64,000 bases of DNA, taken from assembly GCF_900104725.1 (NCBI RefSeq), contig NZ_LT629758.1, positions 186,001 through 250,000 on the forward strand, read 5' to 3'. The translations under genes were made by a program, and so were the position numbers. This document shows positions 25,647-33,307 of this stretch, piece after piece (position 1 is the first letter of the stretch; each line of letters opens with the position of its first letter). The notes under the pieces were generated by a model. That model was not told where the DNA came from. It made no database searches and saw only the letters and a program-made list of their open reading frames with translations. The stretch comes from Actinoplanes derwentensis. GTDB lineage: Bacteria > Actinomycetota > Actinomycetes > Mycobacteriales > Micromonosporaceae.

Positions 25647-25683
25647 CGCGGTCAGTAACTGAAGTGACGCGGTCAGTAACTGA
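25647..25683 (-). repeat. Tandem duplication across the DUF5703 stop codon
   Basis: Two identical 16-bp copies (25647-25662 and 25668-25683) have a 21-bp period. On the minus strand each encodes Ser-Tyr-stop in the same frame, so the gene has a duplicated terminus. Confidence 0.8.
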
Positions 25684-25864
25684 GGCCGGGCTGCGGCGTC
25701 GTCTGCACCCGGCGGCGGAGCATGACCTTGCGCGTGCCGTCGGCATAGAGCTGAACCCGGGCCAGCTCCCACCCGGAGAACTCCGCCTGAATGGCGAGCT
25801 GAGCCGCGGCCGCAAGCCGATCGACATTCGAAGGCAGCCGCAGGGGCGCGTATTCGTAGTCCAT
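25673..25864 (-). CDS. DUF5703 family small protein
   Basis: The 63-residue protein matches the pattern I know for actinobacterial DUF5703: MDYEYAPLRLPSNVDRLAAA at the start, QAEFSGWELARVQLYADGTR in the middle, then KVMLRRR. The fold is probably a small alpha/beta domain. Function is unknown. CATATT lies 7 nt before the ATG on the minus strand, a near match to the leaderless -10 pattern of this window. Its terminus is tandemly duplicated. It is convergent with the M20/His-tail unit. Confidence 0.8.
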   Translation of the reverse strand: MDYEYAPLRLPSNVDRLAAAAQLAIQAEFSGWELARVQLYADGTRKVMLRRRVQTTPQPGLSY

Positions 25865-25926
25865 GAGATCTAATATGCGCCAGCCGTCCGCCGGGAGACC
25901 AGACCTGCTTCGTCACCCGGAGCCGT

Positions 25927-26226
25927 TCACGGCGCGAACTGGACCATCTCCCGCACCCACTGCACGCCGAGGCTGAGAACGACGAACAGCACCACCGTGG
26001 CCATCCGGCACCACGGAAAGCTGTCGAGCTCGCGGTCGGCCGCGATGGAGACTCCGATCCCCACACAGCTGACCAGCATGAGGCACATGAACAGGGTTAG
26101 GGCGTGCCATGCGGTGTTGTCGACGGTGGACCACAGCAGGTAGGCGCCACCCACCGTCGCCATCAGGAAGACACCGGGAAGGACGATGAACGGCGAGGCG
26201 ATCTGCAACCGAAGCCAGGTACTCAC
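25927..26226 (-). CDS. Small membrane protein, last gene of the W-x-G operon
   Basis: The 99-residue protein has three hydrophobic segments (about 10-32, 40-60 and 73-92), so it is an integral membrane protein. I know no family for it. Its GTG overlaps the stop of the upstream gene by four bases (GTGA), showing translational coupling in a four-gene operon (27544 to 25927). Being the only clearly membrane-bound member besides the hydrophobic part of the W-x-G protein, it may anchor the others or serve as an immunity or export partner. These are inferences from position only. Confidence 0.65.
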   Translation of the reverse strand: MSTWLRLQIASPFIVLPGVFLMATVGGAYLLWSTVDNTAWHALTLFMCLMLVSCVGIGVSIAADRELDSFPWCRMATVVLFVVLSLGVQWVREMVQFAP

Positions 26227-26513
26227 GACGCGGCACCCACGCCCTCGCCCGACGCACTGCGAAGACGGGCGGCACCTTCCTCGATCGCCGCGAGTCGTTC
26301 CGAGGACATCCGGCTCAGTTCCGCCCGCCCCTTCTCGACCGCCTCGGTCAGGCCTTCCTCGAGCCAGCTGCTGCGGAGAAGCTCCCGACTAGGCGACCCG
26401 CCGTCCAGCAATCCCTTGGCGAGCGCGCCGATCGGATCGTCGTCCCCTCGCTCCTGGGCGAGGTGCCGCAGTAGCGCCTCGGCCACCGGGGCGTCGGTGA
26501 TCCCGCCGCTCAT
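26223..26513 (-). CDS. Small charged helical protein of the W-x-G operon
   Basis: The 96-residue protein is hydrophilic and helical with two charged stretches (EALLRHLAQERGDDDPIGAL and EAVEKGRAELSRMSSERLAA). No signal, Cys pair or catalytic motif is visible. I chose ATG 26513 because GGAAGGA lies about 8 nt upstream; the longer frame has no ribosome-binding site. It follows the W-x-G protein gene by 22 nt and is coupled to the membrane protein gene behind it. Size and position would fit a chaperone or immunity-like partner for the W-x-G protein, as seen beside type VII substrates, but no direct evidence exists. Confidence 0.6.
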   Translation of the reverse strand: MSGGITDAPVAEALLRHLAQERGDDDPIGALAKGLLDGGSPSRELLRSSWLEEGLTEAVEKGRAELSRMSSERLAAIEEGAARLRSASGEGVGAAS

Positions 26514-26535
26514 CGTTTGGTCCTTCCCGTCTTGG

Positions 26536-27408
26536 TCAGTTTCCGGCAATCCGGTACGGCTCGATACTCGGCAGCTCCGTGAGGTCGGCAGACGCCTTGA
26601 GCGCGGCCATGGACCCGCCGATCGCCTTCAGTGCGTTCTCGGCGTGGGTGGAGGCGTTCGACATCTCCTGGTAGAGGTCGACCGCGTAGACGGCGTAGCT
26701 CAACGCCACCGAATAGCCGATCACGGACCCGGCCAGTGTGGCGATCATGGCGGTTCCGCTGGCGCGGCCGATGCTCACCCCCAGCAGTGCATCGACCATC
26801 TTGACGATGAACCCGCTGATCACATCGTAGAAGTTCTTCACGCATTCGGCCGACTCCCGGTACAGGGTGTTGAAGGTGTCCCCGAGCTGCTGGAGCGATC
26901 TCGCTGCGACGGCGAGTCTCAGTTCGTACTCCTGGAAGTTCTCGGCCGCGTTGCCCCGCCACACCGACGGCACCGCGACAGCTCCGGCGGCCAGGTTGTC
27001 ACCGATGGAACCGGCGGCGGCACCCGCGTTCGCCATGGCGACCCCGGCCAGGATGTACGAGTCCCAGTCGCCGGCGAACCACTCCGTCCACAGTTCGAAC
27101 GGGTCGTGATGGAAGACCCAGATCGCCGCCTGCCGCAGATAGGCGAACGGGCTGATCAGGTCGACCATCGGATTGAAGGACCAGAATTCGGCCTGCGGAT
27201 CCCGGGGTGTCACCAGGCGATCGACCGGCTCGCCGACGTCCGAGAACGGGGAATGGCCGGCCGGTAGCCGCAGACGCTCCTGGGTCAGGGTGTTCGCCAG
27301 GATGTCAGGGTCCGCCGCGCCCCGGCCGCGTGACGTCCAGGTCGCGGGCGGCTCGCAGCTCCTCCCGCGAGTATTCGACCTGTGCGATGTTGACTTGAGT
27401 GGCCGCAT
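26536..27408 (-). CDS. WXG100-like protein with C-terminal hydrophobic helices
   Basis: The recognisable part is a helix-turn-helix hairpin around the W-x-G motif: AVPSVWRGNAAENFQEYE, followed by a second helix (LAVAARSLQQLGDTFNTLY). This resembles long ESX/type VII substrates such as LXG or PPE-like proteins. Before it lie about 130 residues with aromatic-rich FWSFNPMVDLISPFAYLRQ. After it come hydrophobic helices (GFIVKMVDALLGVSIGRA; GTAMIATLAGSVIGYSVAL) like the C-terminal parts of secreted or membrane-active proteins. The true start is unclear: ATG 27408 overlaps the preceding gene by 104 bases, and no ATG or GTG lies at the overlap end; GTG near 27215 is another option. No T7SS core genes are in the window. 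Confidence 0.6.
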   Translation of the reverse strand: MRPLKSTSHRSNTRGRSCEPPATWTSRGRGAADPDILANTLTQERLRLPAGHSPFSDVGEPVDRLVTPRDPQAEFWSFNPMVDLISPFAYLRQAAIWVFHHDPFELWTEWFAGDWDSYILAGVAMANAGAAAGSIGDNLAAGAVAVPSVWRGNAAENFQEYELRLAVAARSLQQLGDTFNTLYRESAECVKNFYDVISGFIVKMVDALLGVSIGRASGTAMIATLAGSVIGYSVALSYAVYAVDLYQEMSNASTHAENALKAIGGSMAALKASADLTELPSIEPYRIAGN

Positions 27409-27544
27409 TCCGGGTCAGCCCCCGAAAGCGGGACAGCGCCGTGGTCATCTCGTGGTAGGCGACCTCGTGCGGCGTGAAAGCCTGAGTGAAAAGGCCCTGT
27501 TGAACCCGGCTCAGGTTGCCATGCCGCCCGATGTAGGCCGACAT
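27305..27544 (-). CDS. Small helical protein, first gene of the W-x-G operon
   Basis: The 79-residue protein begins MSAYIGRHGNLSRVQQGLFT and is mainly helical, with a basic C-terminus. It lacks W-x-G but has the size of a WXG100-type partner. ATG 27544 is preceded by GGGAG/GAGAGG and is preferred over an earlier in-frame start. It overlaps the next gene, the W-x-G protein, if that one starts at 27408. I infer a partner pair, as EsxA/EsxB-like proteins are typically encoded side by side. Function is otherwise unknown. Confidence 0.6.
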   Translation of the reverse strand: MSAYIGRHGNLSRVQQGLFTQAFTPHEVAYHEMTTALSRFRGLTRNAATQVNIAQVEYSREELRAARDLDVTRPGRGGP

Positions 27545-27604
27545 GTCCTCTCCCTCTTCACGAACCGCCGTCACGATGACGTACCGCCGTGCCGGTCGTG
27601 GGGT

Positions 27605-28594
27605 TCAGCCCTCCGGGTAGTTGGAGCCCTCGCGTTCCGGGTAGCCGACCTCGATCGCCGACACGTCCTCCAACGCCATCGCGATCTCCATCGGCAGCGT
27701 CAGCTGTTCGGAGCGCAGCGCGCCCTGCAACTGCCCGGCCGTGCGGGCGCCCAGCACCGCCGCTGCCACCCCGGGCCGGTCGCGGATCCAGGACAGGGCC
27801 ACCTCCACCGGGGCCACCCCGAGTCCGGCGGCGGCGATCACCACCGCCTCGACGATGCTGGAGCTGCGCGGTTCCAGGTAGGTGCGGGCGAACGCCCCCA
27901 TGTGCTCGGACGCGGCCCGGGAATCCACCGGCCGCCCGTTGCGGTATTTGCCGGTGAGCACGCCCCGCCCGAGCGGCGACCAGGCCAGCACGCCGAAGCC
28001 GAGGGCTGCCGCGGACGGCAGGATCTCCCGTTCGATGCCGCGTTCGAGTAGCGAGTATTCCATCTGGGCGGCCACGATCGGGGCCCGTCCGGGGTAGGCG
28101 GCCTGCCAGGTGGCGGCTCGGGCGGTCTGCCAGGCGGCGAAGTTGGAGACACCGCCGTAGCGGACCTTGCCACTGGCGACGGCATGATCGAGAGCGGACA
28201 GGGTCTCCTCGAACGGGGTCTGCGCGTCATACCCGTGGATCTGCCACAGGTCGACGTAGTCGGTGCCGAGCCGTCGCAACGACGCGTCGAGGGATCGCAG
28301 CAGGTTGCCGCGGGAGGCGTCGCGGTGCCGGTAGCCGTGCGGGGTGAGGCCGGCTTTGGTGGCGATCACCACTTCGTCGCGGGGGACCAGGTGGTCGAGC
28401 AGCGAGCCGATCACCGCTTCGGCGTCGCCGTCCCCGTACACGTCGGCGGTGTCGATCAGCGTGCCGCCGGCCTCCAGGAAGATCTTCAGCTGGTCCGCCG
28501 CGTCGTCGGGGTCGGTGTCCCGGCCCCAGGTCATGGTGCCGAGTGCGAGCCGGGAAACCGCCAGCCCGCTGCGGCCGAGCGGTCGCTGATGCAT
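27605..28594 (-). CDS. Aldo/keto reductase
   Basis: The 329-residue enzyme belongs to the NADPH-dependent aldo/keto reductase superfamily (TIM barrel). Motifs seen: LGTMTWGRD, GGTLIDTADVYGDGDAE (catalytic Asp and Tyr), VVIATKAGL (catalytic Lys), LWQIHGYD (catalytic His), and GVSNFAAW. The C-terminal NADPH pocket has VLGARTAGQLQ. It matches the YajO/Tas-like group that reduces aldehydes and ketones of broad range. TAAGGT lies 6 nt before the ATG on the minus strand, so the transcript is probably leaderless. It is divergent from the LLM oxidoreductase with a 124-bp gap. Confidence 0.92.
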   Translation of the reverse strand: MHQRPLGRSGLAVSRLALGTMTWGRDTDPDDAADQLKIFLEAGGTLIDTADVYGDGDAEAVIGSLLDHLVPRDEVVIATKAGLTPHGYRHRDASRGNLLRSLDASLRRLGTDYVDLWQIHGYDAQTPFEETLSALDHAVASGKVRYGGVSNFAAWQTARAATWQAAYPGRAPIVAAQMEYSLLERGIEREILPSAAALGFGVLAWSPLGRGVLTGKYRNGRPVDSRAASEHMGAFARTYLEPRSSSIVEAVVIAAAGLGVAPVEVALSWIRDRPGVAAAVLGARTAGQLQGALRSEQLTLPMEIAMALEDVSAIEVGYPEREGSNYPEG

Positions 28595-28600
28595 GAGTGA

Positions 28601-28606
28601 ACCTTA
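28601..28606 (-). promoter_or_regulatory. -10 box TAAGGT of the aldo/keto reductase gene (leaderless)
   Basis: TAAGGT on the minus strand lies 6 nt before ATG 28594. Confidence 0.5.
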
Positions 28607-28718
28607 TTCAGACTCCCTGCTCAGCGAAATGCCGCGGCGTCTGCCGGGTGGGTCGGTTACCGGACCGAAACACCTCAGTAGGCTTGCCAGCGGACAATCC
28701 AAGATCTCGGGAGGGCCA

Positions 28719-29771
28719 GTGCGCCTCGGACTCAGCCTCGGCTATCAGACGGCGTGGAGCACCCCCGCCGATCATCTCGCGATGGCGCGGGAGGCGGACC
28801 GGCTCGGCTACGCGGTGGTCTGGGCGGCGGAGGCGTACGGCTCGGACACCGTCAGCATGCTGGCCTGGATCGCCGGCCAGACCGAACGGATCGACCTCGG
28901 CGCCGCGGTCATGCAGATCCCGGCGCGGACTCCGGCGATGACGGCGATGACCGCCGCGACCCTGGACACGCTCTCCGGCAAGCGGTTCCGGCTGGGCCTC
29001 GGCGTGTCGGGACCCCAGGTCTCCGAGGGGTGGCACGGGGTGCGGTTCGCCAAACCCCTTGCTCGTACGAGGGAGTACGTCGACGTGGTCCGCATGGCAC
29101 TGTCGCGTCAGGCGGTGTCCTACTCCGGCGAGTTCCACGAGCTGCCGCTCCCGGGCGGGGCCGGCAAGCCGCTGAAACTGGGCTTCCGTCCCGCTCGTAC
29201 CGACATCCCGGTCTATCTCGCCGCCGTCGGCCCGAAGAACCTGGAGCTGGCCGGGGAGATCGCCGACGGCTGGCTGGGCATCTTCGTGGCGCCGGACGCC
29301 GCCGCCGACCAGTTGCGCCACATCGCGACCGGCCGGGCGAAACGGGGCCTCGGGCTGGACGGGTTCGACGTGGTCGCCTCGGTGCCGGTGGTGCTCGGCG
29401 ACGATCTGGACGCGTGCGCCGACGTGGTCCGGCCGTACGCCGCTCTCTATGTCGGTGGCATGGGCAGCCGCGAGCAGAACTTCTACAACGGCATCGCGGT
29501 CCGGATGGGCTATCCGGACGAGGCCAAGCTGGTCCAGGACCTCTACCTGTCGCGTCAGCCGCGTGAGGCGGCCGCGGCGGTGCCTCGCGAGTTCATCGAG
29601 AGAACCTCCCTGATCGGTACGCGGGACCAGATCACCGAGCGCATCAGGGAGTACGCGGCGGCCGGCGTCGGCACTCTGTCGATCAGCCCGTACGTCGGTG
29701 ACCTGCAGAGCGGCCTGGAGACGCTGCGCGTGGTCGCCGAGGCGTTCGCCGACTCGGGTGTGGCGAGCTGA
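28719..29771 (+). CDS. LLM-class F420-dependent oxidoreductase
   Basis: The 350-residue protein has the luciferase-like monooxygenase TIM barrel of actinobacterial F420 enzymes: LGLSLGYQT, AREADRLGYAVVWAAEAYGS, GTL/IPARTPAMTAMTA, RFRLGLGVSGPQVSEGWHG, then PVYLAAVGPKNLELAGEIAD. This subgroup (MSMEG-type N5N10-methylene-H4MPT reductase-like) uses deazaflavin F420 for hydride transfer. The GTG at 28719 is chosen because GGGAGGG lies 4-5 nt upstream and the protein then starts at the first strand. Its TGA overlaps the ATG of the histidine phosphatase (TGATG), indicating co-translation. The substrate is unknown. Confidence 0.9.
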   Translation: MRLGLSLGYQTAWSTPADHLAMAREADRLGYAVVWAAEAYGSDTVSMLAWIAGQTERIDLGAAVMQIPARTPAMTAMTAATLDTLSGKRFRLGLGVSGPQVSEGWHGVRFAKPLARTREYVDVVRMALSRQAVSYSGEFHELPLPGGAGKPLKLGFRPARTDIPVYLAAVGPKNLELAGEIADGWLGIFVAPDAAADQLRHIATGRAKRGLGLDGFDVVASVPVVLGDDLDACADVVRPYAALYVGGMGSREQNFYNGIAVRMGYPDEAKLVQDLYLSRQPREAAAAVPREFIERTSLIGTRDQITERIREYAAAGVGTLSISPYVGDLQSGLETLRVVAEAFADSGVAS

Positions 29772-30451
29772 TGGCCACCGTCCTGTTGATGCGCCACGGG
29801 CGTACCACCGCGAACGCCTCCGGCGGGCTCGCCGGCCGGCAACCGGTCGAACTCGACGACACCGGCCGCGGCCAGGCCACCCGAGCCGGTGAACGACTGC
29901 GGGTCCTGCCCCTGGCAGCGGTGGTCAGCAGCCCGCTGATCCGCTGCCGGCAGACCCTGGACCTGGCCCTGCCCGGCACCGAACCGGTCCTGGAGGACGG
30001 GCTGATCGAGTGCGGGTACGGGGACTGGGAGGGCCGCCCGCTCAAGGAGCTGGCCAAGGAACCGCTCTGGCCGGTCGTGCAGCAGCACCCCAGTGCCGCG
30101 GTCTTCCCCAACGGGGAGGCGATGGCCGACATGTCCGCGCGTGCGATCGCCGCGGTCCGGTTCTGGGACGCGAAGGTGACGGCCGAGCACGGGGACGGCG
30201 CGATCTGGCTGGCGTGCAGCCACGGTGACGTGATCAAGGCCATCGTCGCCGACGCGCTCGGGCTGCACCTCGACCAGTTCCAGCGGATCGTCGCCGACCC
30301 GGCATCGATCACCGTGATCCGGTACACCCCGACCAGACCGTTCGTGGTCAGGGTCAACGAGACCGGTGAGCTGGCCTCGCTCGTGCCGCCGAAAAGTGAT
30401 GCCGGGGGCAGTGACGCGGCGGTCGGTGGCGGCGCCGGCGGTGGCTCCTGA
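29771..30451 (+). CDS. Histidine phosphatase family protein (MSMEG_4193-like)
   Basis: The 226-residue protein starts with the catalytic LMRHGRTTANASGGLAG motif (RHG). It continues with SSPLIRCRQTLDLAL (conserved Arg), LIECGYGDWEGRP (acid), and WLACSHGDVIKAIVADALG (second catalytic His). These are diagnostic of the phosphoglycerate-mutase-like phosphatases. The position directly before DUF3090 and a SCO1664-family gene and near mshC is a conserved actinobacterial neighbourhood, from which this subgroup takes its name. The overlapping TGATG with the LLM gene indicates an operon. The natural substrate is not known; the C-terminus has a Gly/Ala-rich tail. Confidence 0.9.
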   Translation: MATVLLMRHGRTTANASGGLAGRQPVELDDTGRGQATRAGERLRVLPLAAVVSSPLIRCRQTLDLALPGTEPVLEDGLIECGYGDWEGRPLKELAKEPLWPVVQQHPSAAVFPNGEAMADMSARAIAAVRFWDAKVTAEHGDGAIWLACSHGDVIKAIVADALGLHLDQFQRIVADPASITVIRYTPTRPFVVRVNETGELASLVPPKSDAGGSDAAVGGGAGGGS

Positions 30452-30547
30452 CAACGCAGTGTGATCGGTGGATCGTCGCTGCGTATACCCCGTTGCGCCC
30501 TCGGCGAACCCGCCATGGTGACCCGCGCGGATATCCCTGCGGGTGGC

Positions 30548-30553
30548 TAGGGT
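30548..30553 (+). promoter_or_regulatory. -10 box TAGGGT of the DUF3090 gene (leaderless)
   Basis: TAGGGT lies 7 nt before ATG 30561, and no Shine-Dalgarno precedes the ATG. Confidence 0.55.
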
Positions 30554-30560
30554 TGGTTTC

Positions 30561-31166
30561 ATGACCCACCAAGTGCATGCCTTCGAGCCGCCGGAGCGGT
30601 TCGTCGCCGGGACGGTGGGCGAGCCGGGTGACCGCACTTTCTTCCTCCAGGCCCGCGGCGGCGGCCGGGTGATCAGCGTCGCGCTGGAGAAGGTCCAGGT
30701 GTCGCTGCTCGCCGAGAAACTCGAGGAACTGCTGCTGGAGGCGAGCAAGCGGTTCGGGGTGTCCCTGCCGGACGTGCCGCTGGTGGCCGTGCACGACAAC
30801 GAGCCCCTCGACACTCCCGTCGACGAGGAGTTCCGGGTCGGCACCCTGGGCCTGGCCTTCGACGTCGACACCGGCACCGTCGTGATCGAGGCGATCGAGG
30901 CCGGTGAGCCCGAGACCGATTCGGGCCTGGAGGACTCGCCGCTCGACGACGCCTCACTCGACGACGACGAGGACGAGGAGGACGACGAGGAGCCCGATGA
31001 GGACCTCGACCGTCTCCGGGTCCGGCTCACCCCCGACGCGACCCGTGCCTTCATCGACCGGGCCCGCCGCGTGGTGGCGGCCGGGCGGCCCCCGTGCCCG
31101 CTCTGCGGCCAGCCGCTCGACCCGGCCGGTCACCTCTGCCCCCGGCACAACGGTTACCACCGGTGA
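30561..31166 (+). CDS. DUF3090 family protein
   Basis: The 201-residue protein matches DUF3090: an N-terminal beta-rich domain starting MTHQVHAFEPPERFVAGTVG with TFFLQARGGGRVISVALEK, an acidic low-complexity insert (~115-155), and a C-terminal knuckle CPLCGQPLDPAGHLCPRHNG whose Cys/His residues can bind zinc. The family is always found beside the SCO1664-family gene in actinobacteria and is likely its partner. ATG 30561 is chosen because a leaderless -10 box lies 7 nt upstream. Its TGA overlaps the next GTG (GTGA). The biochemical role is unknown. Confidence 0.88.
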   Translation: MTHQVHAFEPPERFVAGTVGEPGDRTFFLQARGGGRVISVALEKVQVSLLAEKLEELLLEASKRFGVSLPDVPLVAVHDNEPLDTPVDEEFRVGTLGLAFDVDTGTVVIEAIEAGEPETDSGLEDSPLDDASLDDDEDEEDDEEPDEDLDRLRVRLTPDATRAFIDRARRVVAAGRPPCPLCGQPLDPAGHLCPRHNGYHR

Positions 31167-31978
31167 CAGCGGAGCCCACGTCCGTGCTGGCCGAGGCCGA
31201 CGCGCTCACGCTGCTGGAGCGGGGCGGCATCGAGATAGAGGGGCGTCTCGTCGACGCGTCCAACACCACACTGCGCGCCGAGATCAGCCTGGACGGGTTG
31301 ACTCGGCGTTGTGTGTATAAACCGGTCCGCGGTGAGCGCCCGCTGTGGGACTTCCCCGACGGCACCCTCGCCGGCCGGGAGGTGTCCGCCTACCTGGTCT
31401 CCCGGGCCACCGGATGGGACCTGGTGCCGCCCACCATCCTGCGGGACGGGCCGCTCGGGCCGGGCGCGGTGCAGCTCTGGATCGACGAGCCGGAGGAGGC
31501 GCCGTCGCTGATCGGTTTCGTCCCAGCCTACGACGTGCCGGACGGCTGGTTCCCGGTGGCGTCGGCCCGCGACGAGGACGGCGACGCCTTCGCGCTGGCG
31601 CACGCCGACGACGTCCGCCTGGCCCGGCTCGCGGTCTTCGACGCGGTCATCAACAACGCCGACCGCAAGGGCGGCCACGTGCTCTACCCGGCGAGCGGCG
31701 GGGTGCACGGTGTCGACCACGGCGTCAGTTTCCACGTGGAGAACAAGCTGCGTACGGTGCTGTGGGGCTGGACCGGCGAGCCACTCCCGGAGGAGGCGGT
31801 TCTCGTTCTGGAACAGCTGCTATCGGATTTGTCCGGTCCGCTCGGTGATTCGCTGGAAGAGCATCTGACCATTTCCGAGGTGCAGCACGTCACGCTCCGG
31901 GCGAGACGGCTGCTGCGGACGGCCCGGTTCCCGCAGCCACCCACCGACTGGCCCGCCATTCCCTGGCCACCGATCTGA
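31163..31978 (+). CDS. SCO1664 family protein (PI3/4-kinase-like fold)
   Basis: The 271-residue protein belongs to the SCO1664 family (TIGR03843 type), seen as RCVYKPVRGERPLWDFPDGT near residue 50, GREVSAYLVSRATGWDLVPP, and RLAVFDAVINNADRKGGHVL near residue 155. The pattern Lys, Asn-x-Asp-x-K and HGVDHG resembles the ATP- and Mg-binding residues of PI3/4-kinase-like or HipA-like kinases, so a kinase is plausible. GTG 31163 overlaps the DUF3090 stop by four bases, so the two are co-translated. The neighbouring mshC suggests a link to thiol metabolism, but this is only contextual. Confidence 0.85.
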   Translation: MTAEPTSVLAEADALTLLERGGIEIEGRLVDASNTTLRAEISLDGLTRRCVYKPVRGERPLWDFPDGTLAGREVSAYLVSRATGWDLVPPTILRDGPLGPGAVQLWIDEPEEAPSLIGFVPAYDVPDGWFPVASARDEDGDAFALAHADDVRLARLAVFDAVINNADRKGGHVLYPASGGVHGVDHGVSFHVENKLRTVLWGWTGEPLPEEAVLVLEQLLSDLSGPLGDSLEEHLTISEVQHVTLRARRLLRTARFPQPPTDWPAIPWPPI

Positions 31979-32050
31979 CCGGTGGGTATTCCCCAGCCTT
32001 CGATCTAGAGGTTTAGCTCACGCTCCGAGACTGCCCCCGGCACGGCTGGT

Positions 32051-32056
32051 TAGGCT
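32051..32056 (+). promoter_or_regulatory. -10 box TAGGCT of mshC (leaderless)
   Basis: TAGGCT lies 6 nt before ATG 32063. No ribosome-binding site is seen. Confidence 0.55.
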
Positions 32057-32062
32057 CCCAGC

Positions 32063-33307
32063 ATGGATGCATGGACCGGTCACGACGTTCCCACCCTGCC
32101 GGACTCGCCGGGGCGGTCCCCGCTGGGCCTTTACGACACCGCGCGCGCGTCGGTGCTGGCCAGCACGCCCTCCGGCGCCGCCTCGATGTACGTCTGCGGC
32201 ATCACCCCGTATGACGCCACCCACCTCGGCCACGCCGCCACCATGATCACTTTCGACCTGGTGAACCGGATGTGGCGCGACACCGGCCTCGACGTCCGCT
32301 ACGTGCAGAACGTGACCGACATCGACGACCCGCTGCTGGAGCGCGCCACCCGCGACGGCGAGGACTGGATCGTCCTGGCGATGCGGGAGACCGCCCTGTT
32401 CCGCGAGGACATGGAAGCGCTGCGGATCATCCCGCCGGCCCACTACGTCGGCGCCGTCGAGTCCATCCCCGCGATCGTCACGCACGTCTCCTCGCTGTTC
32501 TCCTCGGGCGCGGCCTACCGTCTCGAGGACGGCACCGGCGACGTCTACTTCTCGGTGGCGTCGGCCCCTCGGTTCGGCTACGAGTCACACCTGTCCCGCG
32601 CCGAGATGCTGGTGCTGTCCGCCGAACGCGGCGGCGACCCCGGCCGGGAGGGCAAACGCGACCCGCTCGACCCGCTGCTGTGGCGCGGCGCCCGCGAGGG
32701 CGAGCCGGTGTGGGACGGCGGCGACCTGGGTCCCGGCCGCCCCGGCTGGCACATCGAATGCGCCACCATCGCGCTGGGCCTGCTCGGCGACACCATCGAC
32801 GTGCAGGGCGGCGGCAGCGACCTGCTCTACCCGCATCACGAGTGTTCGGCCGCCCACGCCGAGGTGCTGACCGGCGTGTCCCCGTTCGCCGCCCACTACG
32901 TGCACGCCGGCATGATCGGCCTGGACGGCGAGAAGATGTCCAAGTCCCGCGGCAACCTGGTCTTCGTGTCCCGCCTCCGCGGCGACGGCATCGACCCGAT
33001 GGCGGTCCGCCTGGGCCTGCTGACGTCCCACTACCGCAGCGACCGCGACTGGACCGACGACGTACTGAAAGCCGGCCAGCAACGCCTGTCCCGCTGGCGC
33101 GAGGCGGCGTCAGCTCCGTCCGGCCCGTCCGGTGCGGGCCTGCTCGCCGCAGTCCGCGAGGCCCTGGCCACCGACCTGGACGCCCCCACCGCACTGTCCC
33201 TGGTGGACGCCTGGTCCGAGGCGGCCCTGGCCGGAGCCGGTGACGACCCTGCCGCCCCCGAACTGATGTCCCGCACCGTCGATGCTCTCCTAGGCGTCCG
33301 CCTGTAG
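32063..33307 (+). CDS. mshC: Cysteine:GlcN-Ins ligase (mycothiol biosynthesis)
   Basis: This 414-residue enzyme joins L-cysteine to 1D-myo-inositol 2-amino-2-deoxy-alpha-D-glucopyranoside using ATP, the third step of mycothiol synthesis. It is a class I synthetase fold: the zinc-binding start [28 protein letters not shown] (HIGH-like), [27 protein letters not shown] (zinc ligands), and EKMSKSRGN. It resembles cysteinyl-tRNA synthetase but is shorter at the C-terminus and lacks the anticodon domain. Downstream of DUF3090 and SCO1664 as in other actinobacteria. Start ATG 32063 fits the family and the leaderless promoter. Confidence 0.95.
   Translation: MDAWTGHDVPTLPDSPGRSPLGLYDTARASVLASTPSGAASMYVCGITPYDATHLGHAATMITFDLVNRMWRDTGLDVRYVQNVTDIDDPLLERATRDGEDWIVLAMRETALFREDMEALRIIPPAHYVGAVESIPAIVTHVSSLFSSGAAYRLEDGTGDVYFSVASAPRFGYESHLSRAEMLVLSAERGGDPGREGKRDPLDPLLWRGAREGEPVWDGGDLGPGRPGWHIECATIALGLLGDTIDVQGGGSDLLYPHHECSAAHAEVLTGVSPFAAHYVHAGMIGLDGEKMSKSRGNLVFVSRLRGDGIDPMAVRLGLLTSHYRSDRDWTDDVLKAGQQRLSRWREAASAPSGPSGAGLLAAVREALATDLDAPTALSLVDAWSEAALAGAGDDPAAPELMSRTVDALLGVRL

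Noticed and set aside
26104..27267. 387-codon plus-strand frame over the W-x-G operon
   Set aside because: The minus-strand genes have overlapping starts/stops, ribosome-binding sites and recognisable motifs; the plus-strand frame has none.
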